From Embiotoca jacksoni (taxonomy: Eukaryota > Chordata > Actinopteri > Embiotocidae): a stretch of 64,000 nt of DNA. Below the pieces are notes generated by a model. The model made no database searches. It was not told where the DNA came from and was given only the letters and a program-made list of their open reading frames with translations. The translations under genes and the position numbers were made by a program. Positions within the stretch are counted from its first letter, which is position 1. Each line of letters opens with the position of its first letter. Shown here one piece after another: positions 1 through 12,304 of the stretch. The stretch lies in the NCBI GenBank assembly GCA_022577435.1, contig JAKOON010000007.1:22593263-22657262 (forward strand), given 5' to 3'.

Positions 1-3000
1 AAAATGTTGCTTTGAAGCGGCACAGCTGGACTACCTCACTCTCTCTGCAGCCACCGTGTCCCATCCTTCGATAAGCAGCAGAAAATAGATTTATTTGATT
101 AAAAACTTCAGGCAGGTCTGCAGGCTATATTGATACATCCACAGTTGACAGTTGGGTTTTAAAACATCAGCAGTGATCTGGGAAGACACTGATTTGTGAG
201 AGCTCTTGAGCACTACAGTAAAACCAGACAGATTATCTTCTACATAGTGTTTCATGTGGTTAAGATGCAGGCCACCAGTCCCGGCCTCTCACTGACTAAT
301 TCCTCTTACTTTACCAAGAGCAGACCATCAGAGGCAGACTGATCTCCACCAGCTAGTTGTTTTATTTATTTAATCGTCCCAGCCGCCTGCTAACGCGTGC
401 AGTGAACACTCATCTGAGAGAAATCCTCCAAGAAGTAGCTTTTTTTTCATCTTTCCTCGCGACAAGCTAGAAATGTTTTGACCCTATTTACTGAAGTGTT
501 CTCTTAATTAATTTCTGAAAACTTCCGAAGGAACCATTGCAAAAAATGACAACACAAAGACTTTATTAATCAAAGACGTTTACCATCTAAACAGCGTTTC
601 GATGCAGAAAACAAAGCGGCCCCTATTTAGCACTTAAGAGCTGCTTCGATGAGGCGGCGGATTCAGAGGTAACACGGTCCCTCGGGGGAATTCAGCTGTA
701 ATGGTGGTGGTGGTGAGAGCTGTGTGTGTGTGTGTGTGTGTGTGCAGGTACAATATAAATTTATATATCTATGCCCCCCTTAAAGACATCCTTTATGAGA
801 TGCCGTTGAAGTCTTACAATAAATCCTCAGCACAGGCCCTAGGAGGGAGGAAAAATATCTGCAAGCATCAGCATCAGTGTTTTGGGCCTCGCTGTGATTG
901 ATTACTTCTGTCCGTCTTCAGTTGGCTCTGCCAGAGAGAAATGTTCAGGATAGACAGGCACCTACTGACACCTCGTCCCCGGAGAAAAACGCTGCCAGGG
1001 ATGAACCCTGTTATGCATACATTTAGCAAACAGCACATAGTCCCACTTTAGAAGCAGAGCAACACGGCCCAGCTCCGGGAGATTATTAATATCATTATTA
1101 TCAACCTAGTTCTCAGTTTTAACACTCAACATATGAAAGGTGTTTTGTGATGTTGGTGGAGAAGTCTGTGTGCCTCCGACAAGGCATGCTGATGGACTTT
1201 TGCACTCTGTAATGCTGATGGATCAATATTGATGCTGAAATGTGGGAAAAGCCTGATGTTCAGACATCGTCCTACAGAAGAAATTCAGGTTAACCTACAT
1301 GACTGTGGCTTTGAGACTTTAACTCATTTGGCCTGTATATCGGTAGGTCTGTATGGGAATCCTGGAGCTTCCTCAGTGAGTGTACGCTGTAAACCTGCAT
1401 ATCAAGTTGCCTATTAGACCGCCCTTTGACGAGCTAGCGTTGTGAGGATGTCACCACTGCTGACTGTCTGACCATGAGAGTAAAAGTTAGACAAAATCAT
1501 TTGTCAAGGTTTAATTTCTAGCTTTAGTGGAAACTCTACGTCCCCGTCATCTTTCAGTGTTTCTGTGTTCCTTTTATCAAGACAAATATTTGTTTAACAA
1601 TTCAACAAAATAAGGCCAAAACTAACTTTGACATTAACATTTTAAAATTAGAGCGATGATAAATGGTATTTTATTGTTCGTCAATTAATATAAAGTAAAT
1701 AATAATGTGTATATGGACAAATTAACTCATCTATCAGGATGAAGTTGAAGTACACCGTTGGCAGGTCCCCAGTCAAATTTAATTCAATGTTAATTTAATG
1801 TCTTAATTCAACATCAATATCTTGCTGAGAACTCGATTTAACCCCCTTTTAAATATGTCATAATGACCATGGTGTGAAATCTGAATTTACTGCTCACTAT
1901 TGAGATTATTTCATTGGGTGAAGTGAGTGAAGAAGGGAGTGATTAGAGACATAACGCAAGGCTAAAACTGAAGGAAAGCAGGTCTCTGAACAAACACTGC
2001 AGAGGGTGGAGGATTGATGATATGACGAGGTGGTTGGATATGTTGGCAAATGGGGACCTTTATATGTGTTCAAAGGGCGTCTCTGATGTTAGATGTTATT
2101 TTCCTTCTTCATCTCTCACCAGCCTCCCACTGACCCCTGGCTGATGACCTTTGACTTCTCCTCATTGGCTGTGACGACATGTTGTGATGTGTTGTTCACA
2201 GACTCGATCTGATCCCAGTGAGACTTTGATTAGACGTTCTGACAGTCCATCCAACCTCACTGAAATACTCTCTGTTTAGTTAGTGCTGTTTGTCAGTGAG
2301 ATCCTCATCATCCTCTTATTTATGGGATGTCACTTGATAATTTCAACCCTCACACATATTGTTCAAACGTGTCCCTTTGAGCTTAAACTGAAATTTTTTT
2401 CTTCACTGACCCGAATAACTGCAGAAGTTTTAGTCTACAATAAAACAATGCAATCTTCAGGGAAAGCACAAAATCATTTTCACCTGTGCAGTTCCACAAA
2501 CACCCCCCAAACACCCTCGGTAACGCAGAACAATTTGTTTTATACAGGCTCACATGAGCCCCGAGCTTCCTGTTTTCAAAGCTGAATAGAGCGGCATGGC
2601 AAGCAGTAATGTGTCGGAGCCAGCCGTGTCATTCAAGAACAAGAAACACAAGTAATGAAAGCCAGAAAGACAGCAAAGCAGCAACTCTCTCCTGGAGCCA
2701 AGAGGGGAAATGACACCAGTGCTGTGGCCTGCACGCTGTGACACATGCAGTGTCACTGGCTGTGAAATTACTTCATCCCTCTGTTTTGCCTGAGGAGGAC
2801 AGATGACCCGAGTGGAGAACTGGAATCCTTTGAAGGCTGAGAGCTGTGATTTAGTGCTGAACTTTAAAAGGACTGCTGCTTTTCTAGGCACCAGGCGTTG
2901 GTGGTAATAAGGAGGATATGAGGGAGAATTGGAGGAGGGATATAGGGGAGCAAAGGCCACTGTCTGGGCACTGGCCCCTCTGTGCCCCCTGTTATTTGAG

Positions 3001-3629
3001 ACAGTGGGAATGCTGTGAAATAGCCTATGTCATTACAGATAAGCCCCTCTGGAACAGGTACACTCCCAGTAGACACAAGAGATGTAAAGCTCTAGCACCG
3101 TCGCTGCCTGAACGAACAGAGAAACCCAAGAAAAACACATCAAATCTCTTATATTGTGAAATTTCAGTGCATACTTGATAAACAGATTATGTCACCAGCA
3201 TGTTCCTGCATCATGTTTGACACATTAAATGCTCAGTCGACGTGATGATCCTTCAGGGGTCCAGATTCTCACGTCTGTTGTGCTGCAGAGAGGAAAGCAG
3301 CTCGCCATTTTTCTTAAAGTGCTCAAAGTAAGACACTGCTGTGTGTGTGTGTAACTCGTTAAATTATTACATCATACAATAAATGTAACTGTGTTCTGTT
3401 ACAGTTACAAAGAAAAAACAAAGGGGCAACATCTGATTATATTCTTTTCAGTAAGTAAGCTTTTATAAAATAATATTCATTCTGTTGCGTTGCATCTTTT
3501 CACCACACAGATATGCCATCAATGTTGGAGACCTTCTTTGATTGGTTCTGTGGTTTGATTGGTTATTTGAATTAGCATCACTTCTAATCTGCCACTCAAA
3601 TCAATGTGCACATCTCATTGATTTGATTG
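1..3629. other. No gene recognised; mostly unique sequence
   Basis: This stretch reads as ordinary non-coding DNA. It contains one short TG tract, an AT-rich part around 1600-1900 and no protein family I recognise. The longest open frame (136 codons, minus strand, 2550-2960) has no recognisable motif and a composition unlike a conserved protein. It may hold regulatory elements that cannot be seen from a single sequence. Confidence 0.6.
721..744. repeat. (TG)12 microsatellite
   Basis: A perfect dinucleotide tract of about 12 units follows a GGTGGTGGT run. It is an ordinary simple repeat and is probably length-polymorphic. Confidence 0.95.
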
Positions 3630-4140
3630 ACCCGTTGGTTTGTGAACGTTATGAATCCTCCAGTTCAGATTCTGTCCGTCACCATCTTTGATAGTTCGGA
3701 GCGGTTTGGAGCAGGAAGTGACCATATTTGGACGAGCTGGGGGAGGAGCCAGCGGTGGATCTGACCGATCTGATCGGAAACCTGACGATACTATGTCCCG
3801 CCCACCGGTAGCTGTAACCTGACTGCACCACAGGCCTGTCAATCAAACAGACACGCCCCCAAAACCAGGTCTTCTTGAATCTTCTTTTCTAATGAATGAG
3901 GGATTATTTTCAGATGGACCTCCAGAAAACTAATAAGAAGGAGTGACTTTAGCTAACAACACCGAGATAACTGATGGACACATTTTATTCACTTTGGATT
4001 TGATGAGAGAAGTTGAATGGGAGTCTATGGAGCCGGAGGCTTTTTGGAGCCGACCTCTAGTGGCACTCGCTGGTATTGCAGCTGAAGACACTTCTGGATC
4101 AGAACCATTTTACAGACCTGAAGCTACGAACACTTTTATA
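3630..4140 (+). mobile_element. 511-bp interspersed repeat, copy 1 (unclassified)
   Basis: This block recurs at 24330-24840 in the same orientation with 8 mismatches and no gaps by eye (about 98.4 percent identity), and inverted at 54867-55343. It opens with ACCCGTTGGTTTGTGAACG and closes with CTTTTATA. I see no terminal inverted repeats and no poly-A or tRNA-like head, so the class is unknown; a non-autonomous element is most likely. From 3943 a 98-codon frame stays open across the second half and runs past the repeat into the flank; its central part (MREVEWESMEPEAFW) is present in all three copies. Whether that frame is ever translated is unknown, and it may only reflect sequence identity between young copies. 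Confidence 0.8.
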
Positions 4141-5169
4141 AACAATATATTTTTTGCTGCACACTGGGACTCGTTGAAGCGGTTGGTGGTCAGATTCAAA
4201 TCAGACTTGGACTTTAGTTGTTATTGTTGCTGTCTGTGAACTTTTTGATCGCACCACTTCTGAGGAATCACCGTGTGGACGTGAATTCCTTTTCCATTTA
4301 AAGTAGAGCCGGCAGTTAATGACAAAGCTTCACTACATACTGAGACTGAAGTCTTTCCTCAGTTGTAAGAGACACGACTAATGAACAGCTTTTAGAGCTT
4401 CAAATAGCCGTTAGTAAATTTTTGGACGTTTCATCGCTTACGTTTTCTTTTACATTCATGTCTCTAGAATACATTTAAATTGTGGACATCAGACAAACAG
4501 CAGAGTATAAATTCTCTCGACACATATCACAGGTTATGTATCCAGCAGCAGAAGGAGAACGTTTTTGTAAATAGTTTGACAGGTGAGGCCAAGTTTGTTT
4601 CCTCACAGCAACACTTTGAGTAGCACATCCTTCACTGTGAAGCCACCCCGACTCCTCCTCTACGTTTACTGATGACACACTGCAGCTGGCTATAGGTTCT
4701 GGGTGACCGGCTCAGAGACTGGTAGCCTCTGTGTTGAAATGGCAGGCAGTCTCCAGCGGCCGGGAGATTGAGAGAGGGGGCACAGAAAAAGATGGTGTCA
4801 TCGTGAAACAGAGGCGTGTTTGGCTGAGGAAGTCTTTATGAAATGTGTTTGTCTGTTTAATAGCAGAAGGCTCCGGCTTCTCCGACCCACAGCAGAGCCA
4901 AGAGGGAAGCCCAGGGGCCCGGCCAGCTCCGGTCTGAATGTTCAAATGTCACTAATGTGAGACACTGTTGACGCCTGACAGTAAATCACATCTGTGCTGT
5001 GAAATGAAATGAAATGCCAAAGGACTATCGCACGTCAAGTGGTTTAATAAGCTCATAAGAATGAAAAGATTTATTGAGTTATTTTTTTTACTGTACAACC
5101 AGATGGGTTTAACAATCAATCAGTCAGTCATTTGTTTTGTCCATCCATCGAACACCATAACTCCCCATT
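4141..5169. other. No gene recognised
   Basis: Unique-looking sequence follows the repeat. I see no coding signature, tandem array or recognisable element. Short open frames on the minus strand at 4475-4678 and 4712-4945 lack any motif. Confidence 0.55.
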
Positions 5170-5754
5170 AACTGGCCACACCTGTTATAATCGGGGCCGA
5201 TACCGATTATTGGTGATCAAGGAGACCGATAAACTGATATTTGGTGCTTTTCAGTCAAAATGGAAATATTTGTGTCAAAATTTGTAATAACAAACACAAC
5301 GTAATCTAAATGACTTTAAATAAAGTCCTGCGAACGGGACGATGATCGGGGAAACACTAAATAACGAGTCGCTACGGTGTGAGACAAACTTTTATGAAAC
5401 GCAGCGTGTCGTTAAACTGTTAAAAACAGCAGATACGACATGATTGTGGTGTTTTTGCAACTTAAGCGTAGAGGACCTTGGTGATTTTAACATCTGCAAC
5501 ATCTGCTGTCTTACCTTTGAAACACAGGTCCTCTGAGCCGCAGAAGCTGTCAGCGTTGATTGGCCATCACTCGTCAGCCGTATCCAATCAGATGAAGCTG
5601 TGGGCAGGACGTTGCTCAACACCACAGTGGTGACTGCAGACTGAGAGACACTGCATCAGAGCCGAAGCAGCACATTTTTAAAGTAATTCAGTTTATCGGC
5701 GATTAAATAAAAAAACACCAACCGATAATCGTGAAAATACTGGTCGACCCAAAT
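5170..5754. mobile_element. Probable non-autonomous DNA transposon
   Basis: The two ends are rich in CCGAT/ATCGG words and form an imperfect inverted repeat. The left end carries GATTATTGGTGATC and CCGATAAACTGA. The right end, read on the other strand, carries GGGTCGACCAG, GATTATCGG and CCGATAAACTGA. Ends built from ATCGG and GGTCGACC are familiar from abundant short fish transposons. The roughly 450-bp interior encodes nothing I recognise. I could not identify a clear target-site duplication, so the outer limits are approximate. Confidence 0.6.
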
Positions 5755-5958
5755 GTTTTCCATTGGTGGTGCGGCCCAAACACCTGCAGTGTTAATGTCT
5801 CCCACGGAGGGACCGTCTGCCTCACCATCCCTTTACGGTCCTTTCCATTGTCTCCCCTCTCAGACTTGTGACTCAGGACGTCTTCTGCTGAACATCGCTG
5901 CAATGAAGTGCACATTTATTTCCACACGACTACTCCCTCCTTCCCGTGTCACTGCTCC

Positions 5959-5961
<3 letters not shown>

Positions 5962-5995
<34 letters not shown>
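5962..5995. repeat. Poly-C tract (C34)
   Basis: An uninterrupted run of 34 C lies in a pyrimidine-rich context, with G-quadruplex potential on the minus strand. A run this pure is also prone to length error in sequencing. Confidence 0.9.
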
Positions 5996-5996
<1 letters not shown>

Positions 5997-6155
5997 CGCT
6001 TCTGCTCCAGCCCTCTCAGGTAATATGGAGCTGACAGCTTTCATTCCTGCTCCAACAAAGATCACAGCAGACAGAGAGGGGACTGAAGCTCAACCATTGC
6101 AGTCGTCTCCCCTTTGACTGGCTGTCAACTCGGCGTTGCATCCTGCAGCAGCAGC

Positions 6156-7169
6156 CAGGCAGACAGGCAGACAGGGAGACATGCAGACAGGCAGACAGGG
6201 AGACAGGCAGACATGCAGACAGGCAGACAGGGAGACATGCAGACAGGCAGACAGGGAGACACGCAGACAGGCAGACAGGGAGACATGCAGACAGGCAGAC
6301 AGGGAGACAGGCAGACATGCAGACAGGCAGACAGGCAGACATGCAGACAGGCAGACAGGGAGACACACAGACAGGCAGACAGGCAGACAGGCAGTCAGGC
6401 AGACAGGGAGACACGCAGACAGGCAGACAGGGAGACATGCAGTCAGGCAGACAGGCAGACAGGCAGACAGGGAGACATGCAGTCAGGCAGACAGGCAGAC
6501 AGGCAGACAGGGAGACAGGGAGACATGCAGTCAGGCAGACAGGCAGACAGGCAGACAGGGAGACATGCAGTCAGGCAGACAGGCAGACAGGCAGACAGGG
6601 AGACATGCAGTCAGGCAGACAGGCAGACAGGGAGACATGCAGACAGGCAGACAGGGAGACATGCAGTCAGGCAGACAGGCAGACAGGCAGACAGGGAGAC
6701 ATGCAGTCAGGCAGACAGGCAGACAGGCAGACAGGGAGACATGCAGACAGGCAGACAGGGAGACACGCAGACAGGCAGACAGGGAGACATGCAGTCAGGC
6801 AGACAGGCAGACAGGCAGACAGGGAGACATGCAGTCAGGCAGACAGGCAGACAGGGAGACATGCAGACAGGCAGACAGGGAGACATGCAGTCAGGCAGAC
6901 AGGCAGACAGGCAGACAGGGAGACATGCAGACAGGCAGACAGGGAGACATGCAGTCAGGCAGACAGGCAGACAGGCAGACAGGCAGACAGGCAGACAGGG
7001 AGACATGCAGACAGGCAGACAGGCAGACAGGCAGACAGGCAGCCGGGCAGACGGGCAGACGGGCAGACGGGCAGACAGGGAGACATGCAGACAGGCAGAC
7101 AGGCAGCCGGGCAGACAGGCAGACAGGCAGACAGGCAGCCAGGCAGACAGGCAGACAGGCAGCCAGGCT
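6156..7169. repeat. CAGACAGG satellite with 40-bp higher-order unit
   Basis: About 1 kb is built from the 8-bp words GGCAGACA and GGGAGACA with variants GCAGTCA and GCAGCCG. From about 6437 the word GCAGTCAGG recurs mostly every 40 or 48 bp, always followed by two or three GGCAGACA and one GGGAGACA, which shows a higher-order organisation. Because 8 is not a multiple of 3 and the unit contains no stop, several frames stay open for hundreds of codons on both strands (Arg-Gln-Thr-Gly-rich on plus, Cys-Leu-Pro-Val-rich on minus). These are not genes. Confidence 0.95.
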
Positions 7170-7174
7170 GGTGT

Positions 7175-9309
7175 CAGGGCTCACACATCACTTCCATTCA
7201 GGCCCAGGACACCAGGACGCCTCTCTGTCTGTGGAGAGGCTGGTTGGGGATTGTTGGGATTCCTGTTTATTAAGCATGCTGTTTTCTGTAAAATAAGTAT
7301 TTATACACATTATATACACTCATTTCCTTTTACAAACACAGTATGTGTTGGAAGAAAACCTAACTGCTTGGATTGCAGTTTTCAGGTGTCAATTTCCTTT
7401 AATGAAGCTGTTAGCACACGTCCAAGCAGCATGATGAGGAGAATCAGGGCTGTATTAACAAAAGGTGCGAGTACACCTTACCTGATCTCAGATACTCCAT
7501 CCAAAGATGGATGTTTTTTTTCTCTGCCTTAAAATTTAATCTAGAAACAAACAAAATGTTTATTATAGATGTTTTTTAATGTAACAACTGGAATGACTTT
7601 GTAAAACTTCAACAACTCATGACCAGTAGATACATAATCACTAGTTTGTTTTTCACTTGATTAGAAATCAAACTTTATGACCATCTTATAGCTGTGTCTA
7701 TAAACATTTAATATGTAAACACCCCTTAAACAACACAGTAAAACATACAATGAAATAGTAATATTTAATAGTTCAATATCAGGCTCCAGTCTTGTGTTTT
7801 AAACTTGTTAGCATTTAGATTTTGACAGACCTGAAGAGTTTTTCTGTGTCTCAGAGTTTGTAGATGACACGTCTCTCCATCAGCTGACTCCTGAACTGAT
7901 TCTGAATCAGTTTCTGTCTCTTTTCCTGCGTCATCTTTTTCTTTCAAGCTTTTCATTTTTCACTTTCCACTGTTGCATCCTCTTGTAGTCTTCAGTCTCC
8001 TCTCTCTTCATCTCTTTATTCCCTCTCTGGAAATATAAAAAGCCTCAGTTTTAAAAAACGTAACGAACATCAGGCAGTACTCCGACTTCCATAATGTTAA
8101 TTACAGTAGTTGTGGATTATCAGTTTAATGTGCTGAGAATACACTTTATGAACTGTGGAGTTATTTTCACACTTTCTATGAAGCATTAAGTATTATGTAG
8201 CTGGATTTATTAATGAGAATTAAGTATCACATTCAAAGATGACACCCAATTAATTCCTGCCAGTTGATCACTGACACATACTGTGAAAAGTGTTGGTGTG
8301 CTTTTCAGTGCTTCATCAGAGCTGGCTTTGTTGGGGAAAAACTTTTGCAAATTTGCATGATGCGAAACATTCCCCATCTAGTATTTTACATTTTTATGCA
8401 TTTATTCGTCATGCCTCTGGTGTGTAAAGATCTTTAGACCTTTAATCTTACAGAGAACCATTAAGAAAAATCTTTCTTTAAAAAAAAACAAAACATGGTT
8501 CTTCAGGAGCACATGTTTGTGGGTAGAACCTCTGTCCTTCTCTTTTAGACCCTTTTTTTCTAACTGTACACACATCACATCACATCACATCACTTAACAG
8601 AAGACACCTGTTACTAACTTCATAATTCATATTGGAAATTGCTTGTTTCTCTATTTTGAAGTGATTTTTCTTCTCATTTTAAAACTAAATAGTGTCATAA
8701 AGACGCTACAAAAAACACAAGTGAATGTGAGTTTCAGTAAACCTTCAGTAAACCTCCTAAGATGGTATTTTTTCTCCATCTGTGTGCGTCTGTACTGTGT
8801 TGTAGGCTTCTTTGTACTGCGTGCTCCTCTGGGTGTGCTTGTGTGTGCTGCTGTGTGTTCGGATGGCTTGATGTGATGTGATTCATGTGTGATCTTGTGT
8901 TGAGGCTGCTGTGATCAGGCCACAGCAGGATCTGCTCACAAGTCTATTTAGGAGTGTGTATCAATGTGTGTGTGTGTGTGTTTACATCTGCAGTCTACAG
9001 CGTGCGATGTAGCTACGTGGTCCCTGACGGTGTGTCAGCATGAAAAAATAAAGGACACATTATATTTCTATTGTTCAGTAGATTGTATTACCAGCTAAAC
9101 ATACAGGAAACACATTTTCGATCACCAGAAAGCAGATCAGTTTGAAACTATTAACTCTCCATGTGCCACTCTGATTATTACTCTTATTATCACAGTTTTC
9201 TCTCATCCAAACATGAAGCACGTGTATGAGTTGTGAAGCCCAAATTTGTGATCATATAATATATTAATAAAACTGATTTCACTTGGTAAATATGAAACAT
9301 CTATCAATA
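7175..9309. other. No gene recognised; minor simple repeats
   Basis: This is AT-rich single-copy-looking sequence. It holds a short CATCA array at 8573-8593 and a TG tract near 8966-8983. No recognisable protein motif or repeat family was seen. Confidence 0.55.
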
Positions 9310-9890
9310 CTTAGTATGGATCCCTTTATTGTCGTTGCAGAGTGCAACAGAAGTTAGTACATTTACACATAACAAACAGCAATTAAAAAATAGAGAAACT
9401 TAAAACTAATTTCAAGTGAAAGATATGTATTGAAATATGATATGAAATAAATGTATTTGCTGTCACCTATTACACAGTAGGAGATATTGCACTTGAGGAT
9501 TTTGCAGAATTTCAGTTGTACAGCTGGGAATATATTCTGACAAAGGTGCAGCACCATCTGAGCACACTTCTGTAAATGTACCTGTAAGTATTGTAGTTGT
9601 CAGTCACACAGGTCCAGTTCTCACATGGCTCTGGAGAACAGCTGGTCTTACGTCTGTTTGTCTGTGATGTGATGGACATGAAGCGTCTAGCGGAGGGTCG
9701 CAGGTCGAAGACACCCTGTCCAGGGTTGGAGGGGTCTTTCAGCATGTTGGCTGCTCTAGTGAGCAGACGATCTTCGAGGCGGCATCGATGACCCTCTGAA
9801 GGAGGTTTGTCGGCTGCTTGATAGCCGACACCAGCAGCTTCTCCTGAAGCTCGTTGCTCCTGAGGATCCTCAGCAGGTAGACTCACTGCT
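9310..9890 (-). pseudogene. LINE ORF2 C-terminal fossil with 3' UTR
   Basis: A minus-strand frame (9512-9886) contains the series LTRAANMLKDPSNPGQGVFD, followed by a basic RRFMSITSQTNRRK stretch. This matches the closing segment of fish non-LTR retrotransposon ORF2 proteins, which typically reads RAxxILKDPSHPGHGLF then SGRRYRSIRxxTNR. Downstream on the same strand (to about 9310) the sequence is rich in TGCAATA words and ends near an AATAAA-like motif, as expected of the element's 3' UTR. The reverse transcriptase and endonuclease domains are missing, so the insertion is 5'-truncated and inactive. The clade is not certain; CR1/Rex1 or L2 are possible. Confidence 0.7.
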
Positions 9891-11625
9891 GTTTATTGGT
9901 GACTACTTCTGAAATGTTTGTGGCCTATTTTGTGTGAGTAATCCAATGACCAGAAGATCCTGTTGGGTGTAGGAGGGATTCACATGACTAAACCTAACGT
10001 TGGTGAACAGACAAACGAAAAAACACATAAGGGGAACTGGAAAAGCTTCGAGCTGCTGCCTCTGCGCCATCATGCTCCACATCTGTAACATCTGTTTGTA
10101 GATGTAGATGTAACATCTGTTTGTAGTAATAGAATTTCGTTTTTCTTGAGTTACGGCTGGACTGCTGGATTGAAGGTCAGACTGAAGCCAGGAGTTACTG
10201 CTGTTGTGGTGTCAATAAATTAGTTGCATTTTGTTTGTAATGAAGTTAACGTTTAAAGTTTACTTAAAGTTTACTTAAAGTTTCTCGTGTTAACCGGTAC
10301 TTACAGTTTGCGTCTGCTCTTTTTTCTGTTTGGTCTCTAACTCTTGAGTAAAACATTTCCTGTTTTATTTGAAATGTTCACCAGTTTCTCTCTGTGTCTG
10401 TCTGCAAACAGCTGCCTGCTGCAGAGGAGGCTGAGAGTGAACCAGGACAGCCAAGTGAAAGTACACCGCTGTGAGAGCTGGTGATAGGACTGCTTTAGAG
10501 TCTCTTTTAAGGGTTCTTGCTTGATTTGATTACATAAATGAAAAGCCACTTTAATGGCTTAGATGACCTGCGACGTGAGAGGAACGGCACATTTATCAAT
10601 CATGGTACACATCACTGCCAGCTGAGCAACCAGAGTGCAATGGAGGTTCCTGTTGTAAGACAGGTGTACACTTGATACAGCTGGTACATCAGCACCTTGT
10701 GAGGGTGTGTTTGTACCTGAACATCTCTGTTTTTAGCCAGTAGGTGAAGAGAAACTGACTCTTAAAGCTAAGTTAATGTTCCATCTTTTTTTGTTGTGTG
10801 AAAATGAAGATGAGTTCGGTGGGTTTTCACACCTTCCTTTGGACCTCGTCCTAATCACCTGCAGTAAAGATGTCACAAGTTGAATCTACACTTAAATTAA
10901 AGCCGACCTACCAGCCAATTATATAAGAAGTAATTAAAACAAATACGATCCCTGACACTTCTCTGAAATTTAAATTCTGCGCCTGTCATCGCCACTCTTC
11001 CAGCGCTCGGAGCTTGTTAGCTTCCTAACCGCTGCGAGTTACATGGACTAAATTACTTCCCCTCATCGGTTGAAGGGAGCTCGATGAATCTTCTCCCCCA
11101 CCTGTCGGTTGTGTGTGACAGAGAGGCAGATGGGAAGTGATTGAGCGTAAACACAGAGGGCTCTGAGGAGGGACGATGTGACAGCGTCCAGGTTCATCAG
11201 CAGCAGACACTGTAGACATTTACTGCTTCCACAAGCCTGGAACAGGTCTGGATTACAGTTCCTACAGGGTTGCATGAGACATGAGACATAAAAACAGAGG
11301 CTGTCTACGTTTATTTATTCTCATTGTGATCCCAATCCAAAATAACAATATCTGTAACTCTCCTTCATCTTCACAACCCCTGTGACCCTGATGATGGTGG
11401 GATGCTCTCACAGTAGATCACCAGACTTACGAAACATTGGTCTCATCAAACTAGATCCTGCTACACCCACAAGGAACACGTCACCCAGTGTAACCGTGTT
11501 TCCTAGTCATGTGCTCTTGGTGGTTTTTCGGCTCTGTGGAGGAGTACGTTGCTGTCTGACAGGCTTTGGATGTGACAGACTTTAAGGAGCCACTAGAGTC
11601 ACTGTTGTCCGCTGAGAACTCTGCA
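9891..11625. other. No gene recognised
   Basis: Mostly unique sequence. Minor features are a 23- to 24-bp tandem duplication around 10085-10128 (ACATCTGTTTGTAG words) and three copies of an AAAGTTTACTT word at about 10253-10285. No coding signal was found. Confidence 0.55.
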
Positions 11626-11731
11626 AATTTTATTTTATTTTTTATTTGACCTTTATTTTACAAGGAAGTCCCACTAAGATCAAAATCTCTTTTACAAGGG
11701 AGACCTAGCCAAGACAGCAGCTGTACAAATT
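11626..11731 (+). repeat. Interspersed repeat with TTTGACCTTTATTTTACAAG core
   Basis: The segment runs from a TTTTATTT-rich head through a core describing 'ACAAGGAAGTCCCACTAAGA' to GGGAGACCTAGCC. I recognise this as a short sequence found repeatedly in fish genomes, but I cannot assign it to a class. Identification is from memory and no second copy occurs in this window. Confidence 0.5.
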
Positions 11732-12124
11732 CACGATACTTAAAATCCTACTGTTTGTTCCTTGCAGGAAACCGTAGTTTTAAAATCCTATCCATGTGTA
11801 CGCCATGTTTCTAAAAGTACTCCATGAGGTGAGCAGCCCAAATCTATGTTATCTTAGTAAACCACCAAAGCAGATGTATGTCACCAGAACCTGCAACTTC
11901 TGATCTTGCAGGTTAAGGATCAATTAACCCACAACCATGCAGAGGTTTGAAAGCACCTGGTTTGTCCAGTTATGATCTCAAAGTTTAGTCAGATGATATT
12001 CATGCATCAACAGGGTTAGAAAAAACACAGACAAGCAGCAATACTTTGCGTGAAAGCTTCCTTTTTTATGTTTGTTTTGTTGTTTCGCTGCTGTTCTTTT
12101 CTCTCTCTGCTCTCCCCTCTCTGA
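11732..12124. other. No gene recognised
   Basis: Short unique stretch between two interspersed repeats. It ends in a TC-rich run near 12095-12120, and no motif was seen. Confidence 0.5.
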
Positions 12125-12304
12125 AACCAGTCCAGGTCTGAGTTCTTCCTGTTAAAAAGGAGTTTTTCCTCCCCACTGTCACTCACGTGGAAATTGTTGA
12201 ATGGTTGGGTTTCTCTCTATAATGTTGTAAAGTTTCTATTTTTGTAAAGTGTCCTGAGATGACTTATGTTGCCATCTAGCAAGATATAAATTGAACTGAA
12301 TTGA
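12125..12304 (+). mobile_element. Retroelement 3' end with (TGAA)n-type tail, plus copy
   Basis: Key words in order are TTCCTGTTAAAAAGGAGTTT, AAATTGTTGAATGGTTGGG, TAAAGTGTCCTGAGATGAC and a terminal AAATTGAACTGAATTGAAC. The same series, reverse-complemented, is found at 33019-33178, 61050-61165 and 62875-63115. The A-rich ATTGAA tail at the 3' end and variable 5' truncation fit a non-LTR retrotransposon or a SINE sharing its tail. It is a common fish repeat, but the exact family is not certain. Confidence 0.7.

Noticed and set aside
2550..2960. 136-codon minus-strand coding region
   Set aside because: No recognisable motif, an overlapping frame is open in the other register, and composition is unremarkable.
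6114..7532. Long plus-strand open frames (up to 472 codons) rich in Arg, Gln, Thr and Gly, and minus-strand Cys-Leu-Pro-Val frames
   Set aside because: They arise from the CAGACAGG array, which contains no stops in several frames. Several frames are open over the same bases, which is not expected of a gene.
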